Origin: Ralstonia sp. NFACC01
GTDB taxonomy: Bacteria > Pseudomonadota > Gammaproteobacteria > Burkholderiales > Burkholderiaceae
Length of the DNA stretch: 64,000 nt
NCBI RefSeq assembly: GCF_900115545.1
Contig: NZ_FOWV01000012.1
Location: 1 to 64,000 of the forward strand
Reading direction: 5' to 3'
A program made the position numbers and the translations under genes. The notes beneath the pieces are model-generated. The model did not search any database. It worked only from the letters and a program-made list of their open reading frames with translations, and had not been told where the DNA came from. This document shows positions 25,353-32,865 of the stretch, piece by piece. Numbering within the stretch: position 1 is the first letter of the stretch; each line of letters starts with the position of its first letter.

Positions 25353-25820
25353 ATGACAATGGCGCCTTCGCCAAAGCTGCCCATGACCCTCTCCACTCGC
25401 CTTGCCACGCCCGAAGACGGGCCGCGGCTGCTGGCCGCCGTCGCCTCGACCGCCTCGCCGCTGCAGCTGGCGCATGCCGTTGATACGCTGCTCGCCCATC
25501 CGAACGTGCATCCCTGCTTCCTGATCGAAAAGGGTGAGGTATTGGCCGGCGTGGCGCCGATCACGCTCGTGCCGCATCTGGTGTTGGGCGGCTTGGTGGC
25601 GTGGTTGCCAGCTGGCGTGTTGGTGCTTTCCGGCGACATGGTCACCCGTGACACCGCCTTGGCCGCCGTGAATGAGTACGCCAGAGCACATGGCATACTC
25701 CACGTCCTGCTGCCGCCCGCGGCGCTTTCGGCTGAAGAGGCTGCAGCGCTCGGCTTTGGGTCTGATGCATCCGGGTGCTGGTGGCGCAGCGCACGCCCGT
25801 CGCCCAAGTCGTTGGGCTAA
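25353..25820 (+). CDS. Hypothetical protein, GNAT-like fold possible
   Basis: 155 residues from the ATG at 25353; the ATG at 25383 (MTLSTRLATPEDGP, 145 residues) is equally possible and gives a cleaner N-terminus, and neither has a strong ribosome-binding site. TRLATPEDGPRLLAAV resembles the opening beta-alpha of GNAT proteins. PHLVLGGLVAWLPAGVLVLS with NEYARAHGILHVLLPPAALSAEEAAALGFG resembles the later GNAT half, where AALGF often marks the end of helix alpha4. No acetyl-CoA pyrophosphate loop (Q/RxxGxG/A) is visible, so enzymatic activity is doubtful. Confidence 0.55.
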   Translation: MTMAPSPKLPMTLSTRLATPEDGPRLLAAVASTASPLQLAHAVDTLLAHPNVHPCFLIEKGEVLAGVAPITLVPHLVLGGLVAWLPAGVLVLSGDMVTRDTALAAVNEYARAHGILHVLLPPAALSAEEAAALGFGSDASGCWWRSARPSPKSLG

Positions 25821-25843
25821 TTCTTCCCGTTTCGTTTCTTCTG

Positions 25844-26602
25844 ATGGAATTCGCTTTGCTCGCCGTGGCTGGCTTTCTGGCCGGCCTGATCGATGCCGTG
25901 GCCGGTGGCGGCGGCTTGGTACAGATTCCCGCGCTGTTTTCGGCGTATCCGAATATCGCGCCCGCTACGCTGATCGGCACGAACAAGGTCGCGTCGATGT
26001 CGGGCACCGCGACGGCGGCGGTGCGTTACGGCCGCACAGTGCGCATCTATTGGGGCGCGACGGCGCCGGCGGTGGTCACGGCGTTTGCCTTTTCGCTGCT
26101 GGGCGCGTGGGCGCTCACGCATATCCCGGCCGAACCGCTGCGCCATGCGCTGCCGTTCGTACTGGCCGTGCTGCTCGTCTATACGGTGGCCAAGAGGAAC
26201 CTGGGCGCCGACCACGCCCCGAGCCTCGAGGGCTGGCGCGAGCGCGCGGCGGCATTGTTGGCCGGCGCGGCCATCGGTTTCTACGACGGCGTGTTTGGCC
26301 CGGGCACCGGCAGCTTTCTGATGATCGTGTTCGTGCGCGTGTTTGGGTACGACTTCCTGCACGCGTCGGCGTCTACCAAGATCGTGAATCTGGCGACCAA
26401 CGTGGCAGCGCTGTTGCTGCTGGCCGCCAAGGGGCACGTCTGGTGGCAGCTCGGCGTTGTCATGGCGGTTGCCAACGTCGCCGGCAATCAGGTCGGCAGC
26501 CACTTCGCGCTGCGGCACGGCAGCCGCTTCGTGCGCAAGGTGTTCATCGTGGTGGTGTTGGCGCTGATTTTGAAGACGGCCTACGACGCGTTCATCCGTT
26601 GA
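25844..26602 (+). CDS. TSUP-family (TauE/SafE) membrane transporter
   Basis: 252 residues from the ATG at 25844, with about seven to eight hydrophobic segments. Family motifs: AGFLAGLIDAVAGGGGLVQIPAL, GTNKVASMSGTATAAVRYGR, then GFYDGVFGPGTGSFLMIVFV and ASASTKIVNLATNVAALL in the second half, showing the two-fold repeat. TSUP proteins export sulfite, sulfonates or organic anions. The Y-D-G-V-F-G-P-G-T-G pattern is the classical one for the YfcA subgroup. Inner membrane. It overlaps the convergent cupin gene by 11 nt. Confidence 0.88.
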   Translation: MEFALLAVAGFLAGLIDAVAGGGGLVQIPALFSAYPNIAPATLIGTNKVASMSGTATAAVRYGRTVRIYWGATAPAVVTAFAFSLLGAWALTHIPAEPLRHALPFVLAVLLVYTVAKRNLGADHAPSLEGWRERAAALLAGAAIGFYDGVFGPGTGSFLMIVFVRVFGYDFLHASASTKIVNLATNVAALLLLAAKGHVWWQLGVVMAVANVAGNQVGSHFALRHGSRFVRKVFIVVVLALILKTAYDAFIR

Positions 26603-26969
26603 GTTGCTTCTCAAGCGCCACGCTGCGCTCGGTGATGACGTCGCCCGTGTGCTGCGTGGTGACGGTCTCAATCAGCATGATTCCGCATTCCTCGTCGGCG
26701 ACGGGAAAGTGACGCACACCGCGCGGCACGACACAGAATTCACCCGGGCCGAGGTGCACGTCGGCGCGGTCTTCGAAGGCGATTTTCAGGTGGCCGTAGA
26801 CCACGAAGAACAGCTCATCTTCATTCGGGTGGTCGTGCCAGACGAATTCGCCCTTGAGCTTGGCGACCTTGATGTATTGATCGTTGACCTGGCCGACAAT
26901 GCGCGGCGACCAATAGTCTGTGACCTGTTCCAGCGCGTGCGTGACCTGTACGGCGTGTCCTGCGAGCAT
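26592..26969 (-). CDS. Cupin-domain protein
   Basis: 125 residues from the ATG at 26969 (GGAG upstream). Cupin motif 1 is GEFVWHDHPNEDELFFVVYG (two His and one Glu metal ligands) and motif 2 is PGEFCVVPRGVRHFPVA (final His). The single conserved beta-barrel with an intact 3-His/1-Glu metal site suggests a metal-dependent enzyme or small-ligand binder. Similar short cupins are annotated as mannose-6-phosphate isomerase-like, but this is not evidence for that activity. Confidence 0.85.
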   Translation of the reverse strand: MLAGHAVQVTHALEQVTDYWSPRIVGQVNDQYIKVAKLKGEFVWHDHPNEDELFFVVYGHLKIAFEDRADVHLGPGEFCVVPRGVRHFPVADEECGIMLIETVTTQHTGDVITERSVALEKQLNG

Positions 26970-27138
26970 GTTGCGCTCCGATGTATGGGAAGGCTCTGAA
27001 GATAAGGGCGGGCGCCGGGCATTCCCAACCAAACTTTCTAATCGCACCGATCACGCGGGCTAATGCGCGGTGCGTTGTCACTGTGTTGCCGCATGGGCGG
27101 GCTAGGCTGCCAGGTTCTGCTTTCTTCTGCGCAGCATC

Positions 27139-27690
27139 ATGGCCCTGAGCCTCGACGACATCCGCACGCTATTTGACCGCCACGGCAACATTGCCTACAG
27201 CGGCGAGCCCGTCACGCAGCTCGAACATGCCTTGCAGACGGCGGCGTTGGCGGAGGCGGCCGGTGCGTCGGATGCGCTGATCACGGCGGCGCTGCTGCAC
27301 GACCTCGGTCATTTGCTGAACCTGCGGGGCGAGACGCCGACCGCCCACGGCATCGACGATCAGCACCAGTACTTTGCGCTGCCGTTTCTGCGTGCGACGT
27401 TTCCCGATGCCGTGCTGGAGCCGATCCGCCTGCATGTGGATGCCAAGCGCTGCCTGTGCGCGATGGATGCGCATTACTACGCGCGCCTCTCAGCCGATTC
27501 CGTACGGAGCTTGGCGTTGCAGGGCGGTGTGTTTTCAGCGCAGGAAGCCGAGGCCTTCATGCAGCGTCTGTACGCTGCCGATGCGCTGCAGCTGCGCCGG
27601 TGGGACGACCTCGCCAAGGTGGCCGGGCAGCGCACGCCTGATCTTGCGCACTTCCTGGCGACGGCCGCGCGGGTTTCAGCGGCAGCCTAG
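27139..27690 (+). CDS. HD-domain protein related to the phosphonate mixed-valent diiron oxygenase PhnZ
   Basis: 183 residues. The HD-type helical fold keeps ligands at spacings that fit PhnZ: His30 (VTQLEHALQ), His54-Asp55 and His58 (LLHDLGH), His76 (DDQHQYF), His99 (LHVDAKR) and a late Asp near 156-157 (RRWDDLAK). It also retains Tyr20 and Glu23 (NIAYSGE), the residues that in PhnZ gate the iron site and recognise the substrate. PhnZ oxidatively cleaves 2-amino-1-hydroxyethylphosphonate with O2. No phosphonate transporter, PhnY-type hydroxylase or transaminase lies in the window, so the substrate may be a different organophosphonate or polyol. The 3' end overlaps the convergent reductase gene by 15 nt. 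Confidence 0.85.
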   Translation: MALSLDDIRTLFDRHGNIAYSGEPVTQLEHALQTAALAEAAGASDALITAALLHDLGHLLNLRGETPTAHGIDDQHQYFALPFLRATFPDAVLEPIRLHVDAKRCLCAMDAHYYARLSADSVRSLALQGGVFSAQEAEAFMQRLYAADALQLRRWDDLAKVAGQRTPDLAHFLATAARVSAAA

Positions 27691-28632
27691 GCTGCGCAAC
27701 GTCGCGCCCACGGCTTCGTCCCACGGTGTGTGCGGCTCGGCCCCGAGCGTCTGCACGAGCTTGGCGTTGTCCATGCGCACCGGCTGCTGCCACAGATAAC
27801 GCATCTCGCGCATCTCGCGCAGCATCTCCGAGAACGGGGCCAGCGCGGGCATCAGCCACCACGGGAATGCGCGCGTCTTGACGGGGCGACCCACCGCGCG
27901 GCCAATTGCTGCGGCCATCTGCGTGCCGTCGGCATCCCAGTGACCGCGCATGTGATAAACGGCGAAGTCCGGCAGACGGTCGCCTTGCTCGATAAGACGC
28001 AGCATCGTTTCGGCCACGTCCGGCAAATAGGCCCATTGATGGCCGATGCCGTCGGCGCCCGGCTGCGTGACGGTGCGGACGGGCTTGCCCGGCTTGACCA
28101 GCGCGCCAGCGAACCACGTATTGCTTGTTTGCGGCCCGAAGAAATCGCCGGCGCGCACGATCAGGCTGCGCACGCCGTCGGCGCTGGCGGCCTGCATGCG
28201 GCGCTCCAGCTCTGCGCGGATCTTGCCCTTGCGCGTGAGCGGTGCCTGCGCAGTCGTTTCGCGCAGCACGGGAAACGTGTCCGGCGCGAAGTTGTACACC
28301 GTGCCGGGCAGCACGATACGCGCTCCTGAAGCACGTGCGGCGGCGATGGTGTTGTCGATCATCGGCAGCACCAGCCCGGCCCAGTTCTGGTAGCCCGGCG
28401 GGTTGACGGCGTGGACGATCAGCTCCGCGCCATGCGCTGCGCCGACCACGTCTTCGCGCACCATCGCGTCGCCGCGAATCCACTCGAATGCGGCGTTGCG
28501 GTTGGTCAGCGCCTCCGGATTGCGCTGCAGCGCCCGCACATGCCAGCCGCGTGCCACCAGCCGACGTGCCACTTCGCCGCCGATACCGCCGGTGGCGCCC
28601 AATACCAATGCGATGCGTTGTGCCTGTTCCAT
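27676..28632 (-). CDS. NAD(P)-binding extended SDR/NmrA-like epimerase
   Basis: 318 residues from the ATG at 28632. Rossmann start LVLGATGGIGGEVARRLVARG with LQRNPEAL suggesting NADP; HAVNPPGYQNW, VLPGTVYNF and LIVRAGDFFGP are typical of atypical/extended SDRs with a C-terminal substrate domain. The usual YxxxK is not clear: GTVYNF is followed by several residues before KGKIRAE, so the Tyr may still serve. It is divergent from a LysR regulator whose start region carries a 14-bp palindrome. Substrate unknown. Confidence 0.82.
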   Translation of the reverse strand: MEQAQRIALVLGATGGIGGEVARRLVARGWHVRALQRNPEALTNRNAAFEWIRGDAMVREDVVGAAHGAELIVHAVNPPGYQNWAGLVLPMIDNTIAAARASGARIVLPGTVYNFAPDTFPVLRETTAQAPLTRKGKIRAELERRMQAASADGVRSLIVRAGDFFGPQTSNTWFAGALVKPGKPVRTVTQPGADGIGHQWAYLPDVAETMLRLIEQGDRLPDFAVYHMRGHWDADGTQMAAAIGRAVGRPVKTRAFPWWLMPALAPFSEMLREMREMRYLWQQPVRMDNAKLVQTLGAEPHTPWDEAVGATLRSLGCR

Positions 28633-28721
28633 GACCGTGCTCCCGGTGTGTGTGCGTTGCGATGGAGGCATTCTGGGCGCAGCTGTGCTTCAATGGAATT
28701 GTTGATAGTGAGCGTGCAGAT

Positions 28722-28735
28722 ATACAAATTTGTAT
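28722..28735. promoter_or_regulatory. Perfect 14-bp palindrome over the LysR gene start
   Basis: ATACAAATTTGTAT is self-complementary and covers the LysR start codon (ATG at 28734). It is AT-rich in a GC-rich background and lies in the divergent gap to the SDR-type gene. An autoregulatory LysR operator is the simplest reading. Confidence 0.5.
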
Positions 28736-29630
28736 GAACGGATCTGAGCCTGGTTGGGAGTTGTATCGGACGTTTCTTGCCGTCGTGCGAGAAGGATCGC
28801 TGTCGGGCGCCGCCCGCGCGCTGGGGCTGACGCAGCCGACGGCGGGCCGGCATGTCGATGCGCTGGAACGGGCGCTGGGCATGTCGCTCTTCATCCGAAC
28901 CCAGCAGGGGCTCAGCCCCACAGAAGCGGCGCTATCGCTGCGGCCGTTTGCGGAATCGCTCGAAGCCACGAGCGCCGCCTTGCTGCGCGCCGCCTCCAGC
29001 CAGGGCGAGGGTGTGCGCGGCACCGTGCGCATCACCGCCAGCGAGGTGGTGGCGGTGGAGGTGCTGCCGCCCATCCTCGCCGATCTGCACGCCGCCTATC
29101 CGGAGCTGACGCTCGAACTGGTGCCCTCGAACCGGATGGAGGACCTGCTGCGCCGCGAGGCGGACATCGCCGTGCGTATGCAGCCACCGAGCCAGGGCGT
29201 GCTCGTCGCGCGGCACATCGGCGGGATCGAACTGGGGCTGTTTGCGCACCGGCGTTATCTGGCGCAGCGCGGCACGCCAACCACGGTGGAAGAACTCGCT
29301 GGCCACACGTTGATCGGCTACGACAAGGAGAACGCATTCCTGCGCAGCGTGCGAGCGCAGTTCCCGTGGATCCAACGCAACCGCTTCGCACTGCGCACCG
29401 ACAGTGACCTGGCTGCGATTGCTGCGCTGCGTGCGGGCTTCGGCATCGGCTTCTGCCAGGTCGGCTTGGTGCGGCACAACGCAGATCTGGTTCGGCTGTT
29501 CGGCAATCGGGTCTCCATCACGCTCGACACCTGGCTCGCCATGCACGAAGACCTGCGTGACAGCCCGCGCTGCCGCGTCGTGTTTGATGCGTTGGCGACG
29601 GGGCTGCTGCGTTACATCAACGGCGATTGA
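28734..29630 (+). CDS. LysR-family transcriptional regulator
   Basis: 298 residues from the ATG at 28734. N-terminal helix-turn-helix WELYRTFLAVVREGSLSGAARALGLTQPTAGRHVDALERAL, then a substrate-binding domain with GTVRITASEVVAVEVLPPIL, LRREADIAVRM and FGIGFCQVGLV. It is divergent from an SDR-like gene (101-bp gap), the typical pairing in which the regulator controls its neighbour. The effector is unknown. Confidence 0.92.
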   Translation: MNGSEPGWELYRTFLAVVREGSLSGAARALGLTQPTAGRHVDALERALGMSLFIRTQQGLSPTEAALSLRPFAESLEATSAALLRAASSQGEGVRGTVRITASEVVAVEVLPPILADLHAAYPELTLELVPSNRMEDLLRREADIAVRMQPPSQGVLVARHIGGIELGLFAHRRYLAQRGTPTTVEELAGHTLIGYDKENAFLRSVRAQFPWIQRNRFALRTDSDLAAIAALRAGFGIGFCQVGLVRHNADLVRLFGNRVSITLDTWLAMHEDLRDSPRCRVVFDALATGLLRYINGD

Positions 29631-29642
29631 TCGATCGCGTTG

Positions 29643-29858
29643 CTATCGCTTCTGGCGCAATGGGTCGAGCAGGCTCTTCAACCCGTTGTGATCCAACTCC
29701 TGCATCAGCGCGAGCAATCGGCCGATCTGCCCGGGCGGAAAGCCTTCGCGCGCGAACCAGTTGAGGTAATGGCCCGGCAGGTCCGCAATCACGCGGCCCT
29801 TGTATTTGCCGAAGGGCATTTGCGTGGTGACGAGGCGTTGGAGGTCTTCGGGGTTCAT
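29643..29858 (-). CDS. DUF3820 family protein
   Basis: 71 residues. MPFGKYKGRVIADLPGHYLNWFAREGFPPGQIGRLLALMQELDHNGL is the DUF3820 pattern (G-K-Y/H-K-G...ip..Yl.Wf...g.P.g.lg..l), a small family also called putative quorum-sensing-regulated virulence factor in Pseudomonas. It starts 5 bp after the stop of the LysR gene 29864-30772 and is probably co-transcribed with it. Function unknown. Confidence 0.85.
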   Translation of the reverse strand: MNPEDLQRLVTTQMPFGKYKGRVIADLPGHYLNWFAREGFPPGQIGRLLALMQELDHNGLKSLLDPLRQKR

Positions 29859-29863
29859 GGGCG

Positions 29864-30772
29864 CTATTGTGCCGTCGATGTGGGGACGAGCGCGGGCACG
29901 TGCGCCAGCAAATGCTCCACAAAACCGGAGAGCTTCGGCAACGGCCGTCGATCCTGCCGATACACGACATGAATCGGCCGCGGCTCGGGCGCATACGCTT
30001 GCAGCACGCGCACGAGGCGGCCGCTTGCCAGGTCTTCTGCGACGAGCACTTCGGGCTGCAGCAGCAGGCCCGCGCCCGCAACCGCTGCCGCGCGCAAGCC
30101 ATGGCCGTCGTTGCAGGTGAAGGCAGGGTCGTCGCGCCAGGGCGTGTCGCCTTCCCAGTCACGCAACTGCCACGCATTGCGGTTGTTCCACACCATGTGC
30201 GAGAGGCAGCGGTGCTGTGGCAGGTTTGCCGGTGTTTCCGGCCGCCCGTAACGCGTGAGGTAATCCGGCGATGCGCAGATGACCATGCGATACACGCACA
30301 GCGGCTTGGCGACCAGATCGGCGTCGCCCAGTGGCCCGATGCGGATGGCGAGGTCGAACCCCTCGTCGACGAGATCGACCATGCTGTTGCTGAGGTTCAG
30401 CTCCACGCGCACCTGCGGATGCGCCTGCTGGAACGTCGCCGCCAACGGCGCGATCACGCACGCGCCAAACGTGGTGGGGGCACTTACGCGCAGCGTGCCT
30501 GAGGGCGACGCGCGCAGCCGTTCGACGGACGTTTCCGCCCAACGCACCTGTTCCAGCACGCGCTTGGCGTCTTCGTAGAACACGCGTCCGGCATCGGTCA
30601 GGCTCTGGCGGCGCGTGCTGCGCTGGAGCAGGCGGGCGCCCAGTTGCGTCTCTAGCGCGCTTACATATTTGCCGACCATCACCGCGGACATTTCAAGCCG
30701 CGCCGCTGCCTCGGTGAAGTTGCCGCCTTCCACCACGGCGACGAAGGTTTCCATGCTGCGCAGCTTGTCCAT
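29864..30772 (-). CDS. LysR-family transcriptional regulator
   Basis: 302 residues. The helix-turn-helix is MDKLRSMETFVAVVEGGNFTEAAARLEMSAVMVGKYVSALETQLG, with LLQRSTRRQSLTDAGRVFYE. The effector domain includes GTLRVSAPTTFGACVIAPLAATF and FDLAIRIGPLGDADLVAKPL. It is of the broad CrgA/AaeR-type subgroup. It lies 107 bp from the divergent SDR gene at 30880, whose upstream gap contains an ATTCC-N13-GGAAT dyad (30778-30800). Regulation of that reductase is likely. Followed by the DUF3820 gene. Confidence 0.93.
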   Translation of the reverse strand: MDKLRSMETFVAVVEGGNFTEAAARLEMSAVMVGKYVSALETQLGARLLQRSTRRQSLTDAGRVFYEDAKRVLEQVRWAETSVERLRASPSGTLRVSAPTTFGACVIAPLAATFQQAHPQVRVELNLSNSMVDLVDEGFDLAIRIGPLGDADLVAKPLCVYRMVICASPDYLTRYGRPETPANLPQHRCLSHMVWNNRNAWQLRDWEGDTPWRDDPAFTCNDGHGLRAAAVAGAGLLLQPEVLVAEDLASGRLVRVLQAYAPEPRPIHVVYRQDRRPLPKLSGFVEHLLAHVPALVPTSTAQ

Positions 30773-30879
30773 ATTCCGAACTATTGATTTGGAATGATCA
30801 AAGGTATCACGGCTTTATTACATGATGGGTTCGGCCAAGAATAGGCGCCATTCCAACCGGATTTGTGAAGGAGCAGAGC

Positions 30880-31485
30880 ATGAAAATCGTCGTGATTGGC
30901 GCCAGCGGCACGCTTGGCCGCGCCGTGGTGGCGGAACTGGGGCAGGGCGGTGCGCACGAAATCATCCGCGTCGGCCGCACGCAGGGCGAGCATCAAGTCG
31001 ACATCACCAACGCAGACAGCGTGGCGGCGCTGTTCAACAAGCTCGGCCGCGTCGACGCGATTGTCTCCACCGCGGGCAATCTGTTCTTCGGGCCGCTGAC
31101 CAAGATGACGGCCGCGGATTTCAACGTTGGCCTGCAGGACAAGCTGCTCGGCCAAGTGCGCCTGGCGCTCGTCGGCCAGCATTATCTGAACGACGGCGGC
31201 TCGATCACGCTGACGACCGGCATCGTGGGGCAGGAGCCGATTGCACAAGGCGCCAACGCCACCGCGGTGAACGCGGGCGTGGAGGGCTTTGTGCGCGCCG
31301 CCGCTTGCGAGCTGCCGCGCGGCATCCGCATCAACGCGGTGAGCCCGACGGTGCTGACCGAATCCATGGAGGCATATGGCCCGTTCTTCCCGGGCTTCGA
31401 GCCGGTCTCGGCAGCGCGCGCGGCGTTGGCGTATCGGCGCAGCGTGGAAGGCGTGCAGAGCGGCCGGGTGTATCGCGTAGGCTGA
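30880..31485 (+). CDS. Short-chain dehydrogenase-like protein lacking the YxxxK pair
   Basis: 201 residues from the ATG at 30880 (AAGGAG 7 bases upstream, which decides against an ATG 15 bp earlier). NAD(P) motif VVIGASGTLGRAVV (residues 4-17) and VSTAGNLFFGPL are clear. The classical catalytic Ser-Tyr-Lys is changed: after SITLTTGIVGQEP the segment reads IAQGANATAVNAGVEGF, with Ala/Asn where Tyr and Lys should stand. The GIRINAVSPTVLTES segment is normal for SDRs. This matches the short atypical SDR subgroup, whose reaction is not established. It is divergent from the LysR gene. Confidence 0.85.
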   Translation: MKIVVIGASGTLGRAVVAELGQGGAHEIIRVGRTQGEHQVDITNADSVAALFNKLGRVDAIVSTAGNLFFGPLTKMTAADFNVGLQDKLLGQVRLALVGQHYLNDGGSITLTTGIVGQEPIAQGANATAVNAGVEGFVRAAACELPRGIRINAVSPTVLTESMEAYGPFFPGFEPVSAARAALAYRRSVEGVQSGRVYRVG

Positions 31486-31641
31486 ATCTGCCCAGGTCGT
31501 GAACACGTTAAGTTTCGGGGTATCTCCCCCTTGCTCGCGTGGCGTGACTCCTTCTAGACTCGTTCATCCCCGACCCAGCGGTCGGCCAAATCGCAGATCC
31601 AGAGCGGGCGCAGACCCACTCGGCACATCTCAGGAGACGGC

Positions 31642-32790
31642 ATGAAGGTTTCGCGCGCATCCCGCATTGCACTCGCCGCAACGGCGTTGTTGGCAGGCAC
31701 GGCATTCGCCCAGGTGAAGGTCGGTATCACAGTGTCTGCCACGGGGCCGGCCGCCTCGCTCGGCATTCCGGAAAAGAACACCGTGGCGCTGCTGCCCAAG
31801 GAAATCGCAGGCAAGAAAATCGAGTACATCGTGCTCGACGATGCGTCTGATACGACGACTGCCGTCAAGAACACGCGCAAGCTGATCACCGAAGACAAGG
31901 TCGACCTGGTGATCGGCTCGACCGTCACGCCGAACTCGCTGGCGATGGTGGATGTGGTGGCCGAGAGCGAAACGCCGATGATCACCCTGGCCGCCTCGGC
32001 GCGAATCATCGAGCCGATGGACGCCAAGCGCGCGTGGGTGTTCAAGACGCCGCAGAACGATTCGCACATGGCGACCGCCATTGCCGAACACATGGTCAAC
32101 CATGGCGTGAAGACTGTCGCGCTGATCGGCTTTGCCGATGCCTATGGCGATTCGTGGGCGCAGGAGTTCGACAAGGTGGCAGGGCTGCGCAAGCTGAAGG
32201 TTGTCGCCAACGAGCGGTTTGCTCGGACCGATACGTCGGTGACAGGGCAGGTGTTGAAGATCGTGTCGTCCAATCCGGACGCAGTGTTGATCGCAGGCTC
32301 GGGTACGCCTGCCGCGCTGCCGGAGCGGGCGCTCAAGGAGCGGGGCTACAAGGGCAAGCTGTATCAGACGCACGGCGTGGCGAACGCCGACTTCCTGCGC
32401 GTGTGCGGCAAGGACTGCGACGGCACGTTCCTGCCGGCAGGTCCGATCCTGGTTGCCGAGCAACTGCCCGACAGCAACCCGGTGAAGAAGCCAGCGCTGG
32501 CGTACAAGACGGCATATGAGAAGGCCTATGGCGGGCAGGTTTCCACGTTCGGCGGCCACATGTGGGATGCCGGTTTGTTGTTCACGCATGCGATGCCCGA
32601 AGCGCTGAGGAAGGGGCAACCCGGCACACCGGCGTTCCGCAAGGGGCTGCGCGATGCGATGGAGACGACCACCAATCTGGCGATCTCGCACGGCGTGATG
32701 AACATGAACGCGAAGGATCACCTCGGGCTGGACCAACGGGCGCGGGTGATGGTGGAAATCAAGGACGGGAAGTGGAAGCTGCAGAACTGA
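31642..32790 (+). CDS. Orphan ABC transporter solute-binding protein (type I)
   Basis: 382 residues with a 22-residue signal peptide (cut near AFA-Q) and AGGAG upstream. The type I fold is shown by VKVGITVSATGPAASLGIPEKNTVALLPKEI, IGSTVTPNSLAMVDVVAE, ESETPMITLAAS, AWVFKTPQNDSHMA and GFADAYGDSW. Relatives bind branched-chain amino acids, benzoate-type aromatics or small amides. No ATPase or permease gene is adjacent, and the Liv system at 19.9-24.8 kb already has its own binding protein. It may feed that system, a distant transporter, or act in sensing. A terminator follows at 32817-32852. Confidence 0.88.
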   Translation: MKVSRASRIALAATALLAGTAFAQVKVGITVSATGPAASLGIPEKNTVALLPKEIAGKKIEYIVLDDASDTTTAVKNTRKLITEDKVDLVIGSTVTPNSLAMVDVVAESETPMITLAASARIIEPMDAKRAWVFKTPQNDSHMATAIAEHMVNHGVKTVALIGFADAYGDSWAQEFDKVAGLRKLKVVANERFARTDTSVTGQVLKIVSSNPDAVLIAGSGTPAALPERALKERGYKGKLYQTHGVANADFLRVCGKDCDGTFLPAGPILVAEQLPDSNPVKKPALAYKTAYEKAYGGQVSTFGGHMWDAGLLFTHAMPEALRKGQPGTPAFRKGLRDAMETTTNLAISHGVMNMNAKDHLGLDQRARVMVEIKDGKWKLQN

Positions 32791-32816
32791 CGGCGTAGCC
32801 AACGTCATCGTCCCAC

Positions 32817-32852
32817 GCAAAACGCACGGTTCGCGCCGTGCGTTTTGCTTTG
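32817..32852. terminator. Bidirectional rho-independent terminator
   Basis: Stem GCAAAACGCACGG / CCGTGCGTTTTGC with a 6-base loop. The A-rich left arm and T-rich right arm can stop both the plus-strand binding-protein gene and the convergent aldo/keto reductase gene. Confidence 0.88.
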
Positions 32853-32865
32853 TTTAGCGGAGGGC

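Noticed and set aside
25262-25807. Upstream extension of the small gene ending at 25025
   Set aside because: It would run antisense through the plus-strand gene at 25353; the short form has its own start signal.
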